Source of the DNA: JBBQXH01 sp963710975
Lineage (GTDB): Bacteria > Actinomycetota > Thermoleophilia > Gaiellales > Gaiellaceae
Assembly (NCBI GenBank): GCA_963710975.1
Contig: CAVQCG010000005.1
Location: 930,001 to 994,000 of the forward strand
Direction of reading: 5' to 3'
DNA length: 64,000 nt
The position numbers were made by a program, and so were the translations under genes. The notes beneath the pieces are model-generated. The model ran no database searches, was not told the origin of the DNA, and was given only the letters and a program-made list of their open reading frames with translations. Shown piece by piece: positions 56,642 through 64,000 of the stretch (positions are counted from its first letter, which is position 1; every line of letters starts with the position of its first letter).

Positions 56642-57792
56642 CTCAGCGCCGCCCGGGCGAGTCGCGCGGCCTGCGCGAACGCGGGTACCGGATCGTCCAA
56701 CGTGAACACTGCGTCGACGTAGGGAGGACGCTGCCAGGCAGGCGAGCTCCCGCGCATCAGGGTGATCGCCCATCGCTTTCCATTGCCGTTCATCCGGGAA
56801 GGCGGAAGCCGGGCTCCGAGGAGATCCCAGTAGGCGATCCTCGGCAGATCGACCCCGCAGGCGGCCGCAAGTCCATGCCACTGCCAGAGACGCGGGTTGA
56901 TCTCCATGAGCTTGAACGCGCCGTCACGGGGATCCCGTTTGAACTCGACCTGCGAGATGCCGTGGAATCCGACCTCGTGCAAGAGCCCGAGCCCCTGATC
57001 CACGACCTCGCCGACCCAGACGGCCTCACCGACCCGACAGGTGCCCACGAAGGGCGGCGTCTGCCGGAGCTTGCGCCCGCAGAAGACGCCGAGTGGCTCA
57101 CCGTCCTCGGCGATGTAGCTCCCGAGCGTGTAGAGGCACTCGTCACCGCCCGGCACGAGCTCCTGCACCATCGGCACATACGGCTCGGCATCGGCGTACG
57201 CGCGATCGAGCTCGAGACGGCTCTCGCATCGGAACGCCTGCTGGTGAAACCGCCGCTTGAAACCCGTCGGGTCGGACGGTTTCACGAGCACCGGGTAGCC
57301 GAGCTCCTCCGCTGCCGCGACCGCCTCGCCCGCCGAGGCAGGGTGGTACGTCTGGGGAATGGCCACTCCAGCTGTCTCGGCCCGCTCCAGCTGGAACCGC
57401 TTCGACTGGATGCGCTCGAGGAGCTCCCAAGGAGGGAAGGGGTAGAGAAAGCGCCCACCCAGGGCGTCGCGGTTGCGGGCAATGGCGTTCACCTGCTCGT
57501 CGTGTGTGGGGAAGATGGGAGCAGGCCGTCCGAGCGCGTCGCCGATCTCCACGAGGAGGGCGACGAACCCCTCCTCGTCGAGGCCAGGGTCGGGGCAGCG
57601 CACGGCGATGCCGTAGCGAGAGCGAAACCCGAGCGCGCTCCTGCGGTGATCGATCGCGACGACGGGAGCGCCAGCCCGCCCGAGCGACCTGATCGCGGCG
57701 AGCCCGTTCACCCACGAGACATCGACGACGACGGCAGCCGGCATCGGCTTCGATGCCGCGTAGGCACGGACCCGCTCCCCCACCGGGTTCAT
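56638..57792 (-). CDS. ATP-grasp ligase in the glycan cluster (second of three)
   Basis: ATG at 57792 overlaps the glycosyltransferase stop and gives 384 residues. PAAVVVDVSWVNGLAAIRSL and IFPTHDEQVNAIARNRDALG form the N-domain. QSKRFQLERAETAGVAIPQT, then YPVLVKPSDPTGFKRRFHQQ, is the ATP site. MVQELVPGGDECLYTLGSYI and HGISQVEFKRDPRDGAFKLM, with EINPRLWQWHGLAAACGVDL, supply the metal ligands E and N. It resembles carbamoyl-phosphate-synthase-like ATP-grasp enzymes that couple amino acids or acids to amines. Target unknown; probably an amino sugar of this glycan. Confidence 0.85.
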   Translation of the reverse strand: MNPVGERVRAYAASKPMPAAVVVDVSWVNGLAAIRSLGRAGAPVVAIDHRRSALGFRSRYGIAVRCPDPGLDEEGFVALLVEIGDALGRPAPIFPTHDEQVNAIARNRDALGGRFLYPFPPWELLERIQSKRFQLERAETAGVAIPQTYHPASAGEAVAAAEELGYPVLVKPSDPTGFKRRFHQQAFRCESRLELDRAYADAEPYVPMVQELVPGGDECLYTLGSYIAEDGEPLGVFCGRKLRQTPPFVGTCRVGEAVWVGEVVDQGLGLLHEVGFHGISQVEFKRDPRDGAFKLMEINPRLWQWHGLAAACGVDLPRIAYWDLLGARLPPSRMNGNGKRWAITLMRGSSPAWQRPPYVDAVFTLDDPVPAFAQAARLARAALR

Positions 57793-58700
57793 TCGGTCGA
57801 TTGTAGGAGCCTCGCCACCGACCGAGCTCGGAGCCACGCGGCAGCCCCGCGGTACGTCCTCCCGCGACGGCCGGGAAACACCGTGCCCCGCAGCGCGAGC
57901 GCGGCAATCAGAAGGCGCCGTGCCCGCTCGGCCTCGTCTGGCCCATGATGCTTCACGAAGAAGCGGATCTGGCTTCGCAGATTCTCCCGGTACTGCGAGC
58001 CGCCATGGGTCGCGCCGCCGACATGGACGACCTCGGCTTCAGGAGTGAAGAGCACAGCCCAGCCCGCGGCGCGGAACCGGTAGCACCAGTCCGTCTCCTC
58101 GCTGAACAGGAAGAAGCGCTCGTCGAAGAGACCGACCTCCTCGGTGGCCTCGCGGCGAACGAGCAGGCACGCGCCGGAGAGCCAATCGGCTTCGCGAACG
58201 CTCTCGTGGTCGAATCCGCCGACGTAGAGCGGGTTGAGGAAGTCGGTGTGCGGCGCCAGCTTTCGCAGGAAGAAGTACTCGGTCGAGAGGCGCCAGAGCG
58301 TCGGAAAGGCGCGTACCGAACGCTGCAGGCTCCCGTCCTGGTTCCGCAGACGCGGTCCGATGACCGCCGCTCCGGGGTTCGCCTCGGAGAACGCAGCCAG
58401 GCGCTCGACTCCATCGTCGAGAACCCAGGCGTCTGAGTTCAGGAGGAGGAAGTGGCTGCCGGAGGCGATGCGCATGCCGGCGTTGTTGCCGCCCCCCATC
58501 CCGACGTTTCGCTGCTCGACGATCCGCGTGTCCGGGAACCGTGCCCGGACGAGCTCGAGCGACCCGTCCGTGGACCCGTGATCGACGAGGATCGTCTCGT
58601 AGCCCCGCACGCTCTCGAGGCAGCGCTCGACCCACGGCAGTCCGTTGAGGTTGACGACGACGACCGAGACGCTGGACCTCCCGGCCGCTTCAGGCCGTAT
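57789..58700 (-). CDS. GT2 family glycosyltransferase (rhamnosyltransferase-like)
   Basis: The domain begins SVSVVVVNLNGLPWVERCLE. VDHGSTDGS, NVGMGGGNNAGMRIASGSHF, LLLNSDAWVLDDGVERLAAF, WLSGACLLVRREATEEVGLF and DERFFLFSEETDWCYRFRAA give a complete GT2 of the WbbL type, with the usual DXD replaced by NSDAW. The start is uncertain. No ATG, GTG or TTG lies between the divergent secreted gene (58710) and the domain; ATA at 58700 is the nearest in-frame possibility, and a GTG further up would overlap that gene by about 80 bases. It heads the overlapping minus-strand operon. Confidence 0.85.
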   Translation of the reverse strand: MRPEAAGRSSVSVVVVNLNGLPWVERCLESVRGYETILVDHGSTDGSLELVRARFPDTRIVEQRNVGMGGGNNAGMRIASGSHFLLLNSDAWVLDDGVERLAAFSEANPGAAVIGPRLRNQDGSLQRSVRAFPTLWRLSTEYFFLRKLAPHTDFLNPLYVGGFDHESVREADWLSGACLLVRREATEEVGLFDERFFLFSEETDWCYRFRAAGWAVLFTPEAEVVHVGGATHGGSQYRENLRSQIRFFVKHHGPDEAERARRLLIAALALRGTVFPGRRGRTYRGAAAWLRARSVARLLQSTE

Positions 58701-58709
58701 CTCCTGACG

Positions 58710-59216
58710 ATGCGCGTTCTCCTCGTCCTCTGCGTTGCGCTCGCCGCCGCCTCGACCGCCGCTGCGGGAGACGGCGTCCACCGGTTCGACCGGCACCGGA
58801 TCGCCTTCTCCTACCCCGCTGCGTGGCATGTCACGACACAGCCCCTCTCGAACGTCGATAACCCCGTCTACCGCTTCGCCGTCAGCACGTTCCCGGCCCA
58901 CCGGACACGGCTCGACAGCGGCCCGTGCCTTCAGGGCATCGCGAGGCAACGCGGACCGCGCGGGGCGATCGCCTTCCTCCAGGAGGCGCTCGGAGCAGAC
59001 AGGAAGCTGAGCCGCTTCCCGCCGCGCCCGAGGCACTTCCGCTTGCCCCGTCCGGACGAGAACGCGTGCGTCGGCCGCGGGAGCATCGAGGTGCCGTTCC
59101 GGGAAGCAGGTCGGGCGTTCTACCTCTGGATCAGCGTCGGTCCGCAGGCCAGCCGTGCCACGCGGTCCGACCTCCGGCGAATCCTCGCAAGCCTCCGGAT
59201 CGACCGTCTGGGCTGA
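58710..59216 (+). CDS. secreted protein of unknown function
   Basis: ATG at 58710 gives 168 residues with a signal peptide (MRVLLVLCVALAAASTAAAG). The mature part GVHRFDRHRIAFSYPAAWHV, SNVDNPVYRFAVSTFPAHRT and GRAFYLWISVGPQASRATRS, ending ILASLRIDRLG, resembles the compact alpha/beta fold of PsbP/DUF-type surface proteins. Two cysteines (GPCLQ, NACVG) may pair. It is the only plus-strand gene in the glycan cluster, wedged between two minus-strand transcription units. Confidence 0.7.
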   Translation: MRVLLVLCVALAAASTAAAGDGVHRFDRHRIAFSYPAAWHVTTQPLSNVDNPVYRFAVSTFPAHRTRLDSGPCLQGIARQRGPRGAIAFLQEALGADRKLSRFPPRPRHFRLPRPDENACVGRGSIEVPFREAGRAFYLWISVGPQASRATRSDLRRILASLRIDRLG

Positions 59217-59221
59217 CCGTA

Positions 59222-60205
59222 TCACGTACCGCGCTCGGCGCGGACGACCGCCGGGCGCGCGCTCCGCCAGAGCAGGATCACGCCGCCCGGCAGGCAGCTC
59301 GCGATCGAGACGGCGAAGAAGAGAAACCCGGTCGCGAACGCGGCATCGGCATCCACGCCGAAGCGACCGAGGAACGCGACGAAGAACGCCTCTCGGAGAC
59401 CGAGGCCGTTGATCGTGAACGGCACCATCATCACGAGGAACAGCAACGGGCCGAGGATCACGTACACGAGCGGCGAGACGTCGACGCCGACAGCAAGCCC
59501 GCAGAGCCAGATCGCCACGACGCGGAAGAACTGCATGACCACCGTGACGATGAGGACGGCGACGAGCGCCCCCGGATGCCCACGATACGCGTGCATCGCC
59601 CGGTAGACGGCCCTCCCTGCCCGCTCTAGCCGGATCTTGGAAGCGAACGGCGCAACGGCTCGCAGCAGCACCGCGGCGCGCTTCGAGAAGAGCAGCACGA
59701 ACCCGGCCGCGACGAGTGCCAGGAACACGACCTCGATGGCGACGAGATACTGGATTCCGTCGTACCGACCGATCGCGACCACGAGCCCGATCGCCACCAT
59801 GACGAGCGTTCCGGCAGCGCCGATGACGCGCTCGAGGATGACGGCTCCGGCGACCTCGCCCTTGAGCTCGGGCTTGCGGCGCGAGTGCTCGATGATCCGG
59901 GCGGCATCACCACCGACCCCTGTCGGAAGCACCTGCCCGGCGGCGTTGCCGATGAAGTAGAGCTTCGTGAGCCATCCCAGCGGCTCCACGATCCCCCTTG
60001 CAGCGAGGAGGATCTGCCAGCGCCACGCCATGCCGACGGTCGTGGCGAGGAAGATCGCGAGCGCCGCAAGCAGGTAGAGGCCATTCGCGCTGCCGATCAA
60101 CTTGACCGTCTGGCCGATGTTGATCTGCCAGACCAGGTAGGCGATCACGCCGACGCTCAGGAGAATCTTGAGCGAGATCGAGGCGGGACGAGGAAGCCTG
60201 CTCAC
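59222..60205 (-). CDS. LPG-synthase-type (UPF0104) membrane protein
   Basis: The 327-residue protein has eight or so helices: SISLKILLSVGVIAYLVWQI, LYLLAALAIFLATTVGMAWR, VMQFFRVVAIWLCGLAVGV, LGPLLFLVMMVPFTINGLGL and FATGFLFFAVSIASCLPGGV. YFIGNAAGQVLPTGVGGDAA and PFTINGLGLREAFFVAFL are signatures of the lysylphosphatidylglycerol-synthase-TM/AglD family, which includes lipid flippases and putative glycosyl-lipid handling proteins. In a cluster without Wzx it is a candidate for moving the lipid-linked sugar. This is inference. Start overlaps the aminotransferase stop. Confidence 0.8.
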   Translation of the reverse strand: MSRLPRPASISLKILLSVGVIAYLVWQINIGQTVKLIGSANGLYLLAALAIFLATTVGMAWRWQILLAARGIVEPLGWLTKLYFIGNAAGQVLPTGVGGDAARIIEHSRRKPELKGEVAGAVILERVIGAAGTLVMVAIGLVVAIGRYDGIQYLVAIEVVFLALVAAGFVLLFSKRAAVLLRAVAPFASKIRLERAGRAVYRAMHAYRGHPGALVAVLIVTVVMQFFRVVAIWLCGLAVGVDVSPLVYVILGPLLFLVMMVPFTINGLGLREAFFVAFLGRFGVDADAAFATGFLFFAVSIASCLPGGVILLWRSARPAVVRAERGT

Positions 60206-61347
60206 AGGCCGGCAAACCTCCGGTGCACGCGCCGGAGCGCCTCGATCGCATCATCGATGTCGGTGCTGTCGTGCGCGGGCGAGAGCGGGAGCGACAGTAC
60301 CTCCGAGCCGGCTTTCTCCGCCACCGGAAGAGGTTCGGTGGGAACGTGCTCGCGGTAGTACGTCAGGCGATGCACCGGAAGGAAGTGAATGCTCGTGCCG
60401 ATGTTCTCGGCGGCGAGCGCCTCCTGGTAGGCGTCACGACTCGCACCAGCCCGCTCGGCGTCGATACGAACGACATAGAGGTGCAGGGCGTGCGTGTCGC
60501 GCGGATCCCGCGCGAGCGGCTCGATGCCTTCGAGGTCGGCGATCGCCTCGTCGTAGGCGGCCACGTGGCGGAGCCTGATCTGGCGATGCTGGTCCAGCTT
60601 GTCGAGCTGGCACAGGGCGACCGCGGCGTTGAGGTCGGCGAGGTTCGCCTTGAAGCCGGCCGTGCGAATGTCGTAGAGCGACCCATGGCCCCGCCGCGTC
60701 AGCCGCAGCTCGCGCACCTCGTCCGCGAGGTCGTCCAGGTCGGTCGTGATCACGCCGCCTTCGCCAGCGGCGACGTTCTTCGTCGCGTAGAGCGAGAAGC
60801 ATGTCGCGTCGGCGACCGCCCCGACCTTCTGGCCCCGGTATTCGCTCTCCACGGCGTGCGCCGCATCCTCGACCACCAGCCAACCGTGCTCACGGGCGAG
60901 GGACATGATGGGCCCGAGGTCACTCGGCTGTCCGGCGAGGTCGACCGGCATGACAGCGCGCGTCCGTCCCGTCGCCGCGGCCTCGATGGCCTCCGGGTCG
61001 ATGTTCAGGTCGCTGTCGCGGACGTCGCAGAAGACCGGGGTCGCGCCTGTATGAACGATGACGTTCGCCGTGGCGGGCCACGTGATCGGCGTCGTGATGA
61101 CCTCGTCGCCCGGACCGATTCCGGCGGCGGCAAGCGAAAGATGCATCGCCGCCGTTCCCGACGACACCGCAAGCGCATGCTTCACACCGACGTAGTCTGC
61201 GAAGCGACGCTCGAGCTCGGCAGCCCGCGGGCCTGTCGTCAGCCACCCCGAACGGAGCGCATCCGCGACCGCTTCGATCTCCTCCTCGCCAACAGCCGGA
61301 GGCTGGAACGACAGGAAGCTTGTCCTAGCCGGTCGCGTGCTCGACAT
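60202..61347 (-). CDS. DegT/DnrJ/EryC1 sugar aminotransferase
   Basis: ATG at 61347 gives 381 residues. FLSFQPPAVGEEEIEAVADA, LRSGWLTTGPRAAELERRFA, ALAVSSGTAAMHLSLAAAGI, GDEVITTPITWPATANVIVH and VVEDAAHAVESEYRGQKVGA precede SLYATKNVAAGEGG, whose lysine binds PLP. NLADLNAAVALCQLDKLDQH is the typical dimer contact. It transfers an amino group to a keto sugar nucleotide, probably the product of the dehydratase at 62650. It overlaps the ATP-grasp gene upstream by 23 bases. Confidence 0.93.
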   Translation of the reverse strand: MSSTRPARTSFLSFQPPAVGEEEIEAVADALRSGWLTTGPRAAELERRFADYVGVKHALAVSSGTAAMHLSLAAAGIGPGDEVITTPITWPATANVIVHTGATPVFCDVRDSDLNIDPEAIEAAATGRTRAVMPVDLAGQPSDLGPIMSLAREHGWLVVEDAAHAVESEYRGQKVGAVADATCFSLYATKNVAAGEGGVITTDLDDLADEVRELRLTRRGHGSLYDIRTAGFKANLADLNAAVALCQLDKLDQHRQIRLRHVAAYDEAIADLEGIEPLARDPRDTHALHLYVVRIDAERAGASRDAYQEALAAENIGTSIHFLPVHRLTYYREHVPTEPLPVAEKAGSEVLSLPLSPAHDSTDIDDAIEALRRVHRRFAGL

Positions 61348-62575
61348 CTCTCGTCTCGAACTGTACGAGCCCGGCCGCTTGGTCGGCGGCGGCGAGAGCC
61401 TCCTCGCGCGAGCTGCCCGTCGCGAGAACGAAGCCCGCACGGTCGGCGCCTCGACGCAGCGGACCGAAGACCCATCCGGGCCTGCGGTAGACGCGCGCGT
61501 CGAGGACACCCGGGACTGCGAGCGCGGCCTCGATCCCGGAGACGGCGACGAGCTCGCCGGGACGAGCGACGAGGAATCGCACGCAGGCGCCGCCTCGCCC
61601 TTGCGGCTGTGGCGGATCGGGCTCCTCGCCGAGGGCCGCGGCGAGCGTGAGAGCGTTCAGGTCGACCCCGGTCGCCGCCTCACAGAGCTCCGCGTCGTGA
61701 CCGCCACCGACCCGGGCAGCGAGTTCGACGACCCGGGGGCCGTCCGGGCCATGGACGATCTGGGTGTATGTCGGCCCATCCTCGACGCCAAGCGCATGGG
61801 CCGCACGCCTGGCGGCATCGACAGCATCGTCGGCGCCGGCGCTCGGCCAGACGTGCGCGAGAGCGACACCGAACGCGGGTGGATCTGCCGTGAGTCGATC
61901 CGTGACGGTCAATGGGAAGAAGCGCCCTCGGATCGAGAATGCGTTGACGGTGACCTCCCGGCCGGGAACCAGCTCCTCGATCAGACAGAGGCGGTTGCGT
62001 GACACCTGGAGTGCCATTTCGACCGCCTCGGCGAGGCCGGCCGGCTCACCGAGCAGCGACAGGCCTCGCTGGCCCTGCCTGTCGGGCGCCTTGACGACGC
62101 AAGGAAACCCGATCTCACGAGCCGCCGGCTCCGCGTCCTCGAGCGACGAGCAGACGACAAAGCGGGGCTGCGGCACACCGCGCTCGGCGAAGCGGTCCCG
62201 CTGGCGCAGTTTCGAGACGCAGCGAGCCGCCGTGTCCGGGTCGATCGGGTGCGACACCCCGAGGTGGGCGGCGATCCGCGCCGCAATCGCAACGGGCCAG
62301 TCGCTGCCGGGCGAAACGACCCCGTCGATGTCCTCGGCCCGTGCGAGCCGGTCGAGTCCTTCCTCGTCCTCGGTCGATACGATCGCGCGCCGGTCCGCGT
62401 ACTCGAACCCCGGAGCCGACGGATCGCGGTCGCAAGCGATCACGAAGAGGCCGCGCTCTCGCGCGGCCCGCAGAAGCCCGAGCTGCGCCGGCCCCGCGCC
62501 TAGGACGAGGAGACGGGGGATGACGTCTGCGGTTCTCCCGGTGACACCACCGTGCTCTCGAGGGTCGACGAGCAA
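61325..62575 (-). CDS. ATP-grasp ligase in the glycan cluster (third of three)
   Basis: The 416-residue protein opens PRLLVLGAGPAQLGLLRAAR, a PurK-like N-domain. VSPGSDWPVAIAARIAAHLG and KLRQRDRFAERGVPQPRFVV follow. GFPCVVKAPDRQGQRGLSLL is the nucleotide-binding loop. CLIEELVPGREVTVNAFSIR and TYTQIVHGPDGPRVVELAAR, VGGGHDAELCEAATGVDLNA carry the catalytic acidic residues. The C-domain (RFLVARPGELVAVSGIEAAL) resembles the tail of BL00235/DabC-like ligases. It sits directly before the aminotransferase, so ligation to the new amino sugar is a reasonable guess. Confidence 0.85.
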   Translation of the reverse strand: MLVDPREHGGVTGRTADVIPRLLVLGAGPAQLGLLRAARERGLFVIACDRDPSAPGFEYADRRAIVSTEDEEGLDRLARAEDIDGVVSPGSDWPVAIAARIAAHLGVSHPIDPDTAARCVSKLRQRDRFAERGVPQPRFVVCSSLEDAEPAAREIGFPCVVKAPDRQGQRGLSLLGEPAGLAEAVEMALQVSRNRLCLIEELVPGREVTVNAFSIRGRFFPLTVTDRLTADPPAFGVALAHVWPSAGADDAVDAARRAAHALGVEDGPTYTQIVHGPDGPRVVELAARVGGGHDAELCEAATGVDLNALTLAAALGEEPDPPQPQGRGGACVRFLVARPGELVAVSGIEAALAVPGVLDARVYRRPGWVFGPLRRGADRAGFVLATGSSREEALAAADQAAGLVQFETRDVEHATG

Positions 62576-62596
62576 GCCAGGCTAGGACGCAGGGGA

Positions 62597-62623
62597 CGCC
62601 CATATCGGCCTGAGATATGGGCG
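62597..62623. terminator. hairpin between the dehydratase and ATP-grasp genes
   Basis: CGCCCATATC at 62597-62606 and GATATGGGCG at 62614-62623 form a perfect 10-bp stem with a seven-base loop. It lies after the dehydratase stop and before the ATP-grasp start on the minus strand. With no T-run it may partly end transcription or protect the upstream mRNA. Confidence 0.6.
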
Positions 62624-62649
62624 CGCCCGAGGACGACGCATGACGCCGC

Positions 62650-63666
62650 TCAGCGGCCTTCGAGAGTGCGGATCGTGTCGCCGGGCGAGCCGCGATAGAT
62701 CGACTGCCACCACGGCCCGTTGCTCGCGTACCACGCGATCGTCCGCTCGAGTCCGGCCTCGAAGGTCGTCTGTGCGCGCCAGCCGAGGAGACGTTCAGCC
62801 TTGTCGGTCGATCCGATATGGCGATCGACCTGACCGAGCCGCTCGTCGACGTTCGTCTTCAGCGACGAGGGCTTGTCGAGGCCTGCCAGGACCATGTCGG
62901 CGATATCCGACACCGAGATGTCGACCCCTGTCGCCACGTTGACGACCTCGCCCGCGATCGTGTCTATGTCGGCCTCGATCACGGCCTCGATCGCCTCGGC
63001 GTCGTCATCGACGAACAGCCAGTCGCGGCTCGCCCGGCCCTGCCCGTGAATGGTCAGCGGCTCGTCCAGGAGGGCTTGCGTGATGAAGCGAGGGATGACC
63101 TTCTCGGGATGCTGATACGGGCCGTAGTTGTTGAACGGGCGGACGATCACGACCGGGAGGTCATACGTCGTGAAGTACGAGTATGCGAGCCGGTCACCCC
63201 CGGCCTTTGTCGCCGCATAGGGACTCCGCGGATTGAGCGGGTGCTCCTCGTCCATCGGATCGGTCTCGGCCGTGCCGTACACCTCGCTGGACGAGATGAG
63301 GATGAACCGCTCGACCGGCGCCGCGCGTATCGCGTCGAGCATGATCTGCGTTCCCTCGACGTTCGTCGTGACGAACTCGGAGGCGCCCTCGGCGATCGAC
63401 TTCTCGACGTGCGACTCGGCCGCAGCGTTCACGATCACGTCGACCTCGGCGACGACTTCCCGCACGAGCTCCGGATCGCGAATGTCGCCGTGCACGAACG
63501 AAAGGCGCTCGTGGCCCATCACGTCGGCCAGGTTGTCCGTGTTTCCCGCATACGTCAGCGCGTCGAGCGAGACGACCTCGTACGGGGTCCGCGCGAGGAT
63601 GTGACGAATGAAGTTCGACGGGATGAACCCGCAGCCGCCGGTGACGAGAACGCGCTTCGGCGTCAA
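62650..63666 (-). CDS. dTDP-glucose 4,6-dehydratase-family enzyme
   Basis: TTG at 63666 overlaps the upstream stop (TTGA) and gives 338 residues. PKRVLVTGGCGFIPSNFIRH is the NAD site, but the third glycine of GxxGxxG is P (GFIPS). LDALTYAGNTDNLADVMGHE and VNAAAESHVEKSIAEGASEF are RmlB-like. LISSSEVYGTAETDPMDEEH and SPYAATKAGGDRLAYSYFTT hold the Ser-Asp-Glu-Tyr-Lys catalytic set. VRPFNNYGPYQHPEKVIPRF follows. It makes a 4-keto-6-deoxy sugar or a related product for the aminotransferase. Substrate nucleotide cannot be told. Confidence 0.88.
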   Translation of the reverse strand: MTPKRVLVTGGCGFIPSNFIRHILARTPYEVVSLDALTYAGNTDNLADVMGHERLSFVHGDIRDPELVREVVAEVDVIVNAAAESHVEKSIAEGASEFVTTNVEGTQIMLDAIRAAPVERFILISSSEVYGTAETDPMDEEHPLNPRSPYAATKAGGDRLAYSYFTTYDLPVVIVRPFNNYGPYQHPEKVIPRFITQALLDEPLTIHGQGRASRDWLFVDDDAEAIEAVIEADIDTIAGEVVNVATGVDISVSDIADMVLAGLDKPSSLKTNVDERLGQVDRHIGSTDKAERLLGWRAQTTFEAGLERTIAWYASNGPWWQSIYRGSPGDTIRTLEGR

Positions 63667-64000
63667 CTGAGCTCCTTTTCGATCGTGTAGAGAGGGCGCC
63701 CCTCGACGTCGCGCTGGATGCGTCCGAGGTATTCGCCGACGAGCGCGAGGATGTACCCCTGCAGGCCGAGCACGCCGAGCACGAGCCCAGCCAGGAACAG
63801 GAGTCCCGGAAAGTCGCCGTTCAGGATCCACGCAACCAGGCCCCAGACGACGACCGCCATCGAAGCGAGCGTGCAGACCGTCCCCAGGACGACCCCCGCC
63901 TGCTGGATCGGCTGCGGCCAGAAGCCGGCGAGCACGTGGAGTGCGAGACGCGTGAGGCGCAGGGGCGAGTAGCGTGAGCTGTCCTGGCGCGCGCGATGCT
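63663..64000 (-). CDS. GtrB/DPM1-like polyprenyl-phosphate glycosyltransferase, C-terminal part
   Basis: The gene runs off the window; only the last 110 or so residues are visible. SRYSPLRLTRLALHVLAGFW leads to two membrane helices (GVVLGTVCTLASMAVVVWGL and GLLFLAGLVLGVLGLQGYIL) and the end GEYLGRIQRDVEGRPLYTIE. This is the signature tail of GT2 enzymes that put a sugar on undecaprenyl phosphate. The catalytic domain lies beyond 64000. Its stop overlaps the dehydratase start. Confidence 0.85.
   Translation of the reverse strand, partial: HRARQDSSRYSPLRLTRLALHVLAGFWPQPIQQAGVVLGTVCTLASMAVVVWGLVAWILNGDFPGLLFLAGLVLGVLGLQGYILALVGEYLGRIQRDVEGRPLYTIEKELS

Noticed and set aside
1..64000. CRISPR arrays, transposase genes and rRNA genes
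   Set aside because: No regularly spaced repeats, no recognisable transposase and no rRNA sequence were seen. The only mobile-element gene is the recombinase remnant.

Overview
The window is high-GC bacterial chromosome. Class II ribonucleotide reductase, a LytR C-terminal-domain protein, the ricT-holB-tmk block and long fused glycosyltransferases suggest an actinobacterium, perhaps of the Thermoleophilia; that placement is inference from gene content. The window has two halves of very different condition.

Region A (about 80-25,183) looks like a decayed genomic island. It lies between two perfect copies of a 23-bp direct repeat (80-102 and 25,161-25,183). The C-terminal remnant of a tyrosine recombinase sits beside the right copy, and a tRNA-Thr lies just outside. 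Inside is a surface-glycan locus. A minus-strand run of five very large genes contains a tandem GT2 protein, a GT-B/GT2/GT2 giant, a HAD-superfamily protein, a GT2-methyltransferase-deacetylase fusion, and a membrane/sugar-dehydrogenase-like protein. Plus-strand genes encode an ABC-2 glycan exporter (permease, ATPase with glycan-binding tail) and a Wzz-like protein. Almost all are broken by single-base frameshifts, and partial copies of GT2 genes are scattered between them. Tails of unrelated genes (CHAD, NRAMP, LuxR-type, monooxygenase-like) also lie here. Only the first hypothetical gene, one GT2 catalytic domain and the permease look open.

Region B1 (25.2-31.1 kb) is core chromosome: tRNA-Thr, a glutathione S-transferase-like gene, ricT, holB, tmk, a D,D-carboxypeptidase lipoprotein, a divergent epimerase with one frameshift, and a LytR_C protein. 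Region B2 (31.2-38.96 kb) has nrdJ with a strong terminator, a lone HNH nuclease followed by a cupin and a small monooxygenase-like gene, an ECF sigma factor coupled to a YCII/DGPF protein, and an isochorismatase-like hydrolase.

Region B3 (38.96-44.4 kb) is a histidine biosynthesis locus: a TrpR-family regulator, hisG, a hisC-hisB fusion, hisH, hisF and hisIE on the minus strand. hisA diverges from a 19-bp gap holding a palindrome like the centre of a TrpR operator. hisD and a histidinol-phosphatase are not in the window. hemE and small genes follow.

Region B4 (46.0-64.0 kb) is an intact glycan cluster on the minus strand with mostly overlapping stop/start codons. It holds UDP-glucuronate decarboxylase, Wzz-like protein, initiating phosphoglycosyl transferase, O-antigen polymerase/ligase, several glycosyltransferases, a deacetylase, three different ATP-grasp ligases, a DegT aminotransferase, an LPG-synthase-type membrane protein, a sugar-nucleotide dehydratase and a GtrB-like transferase cut by the window end. 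No Wzx flippase is seen. The window thus pairs an intact Wzy-type pathway with a ruined ABC-transporter-type pathway.
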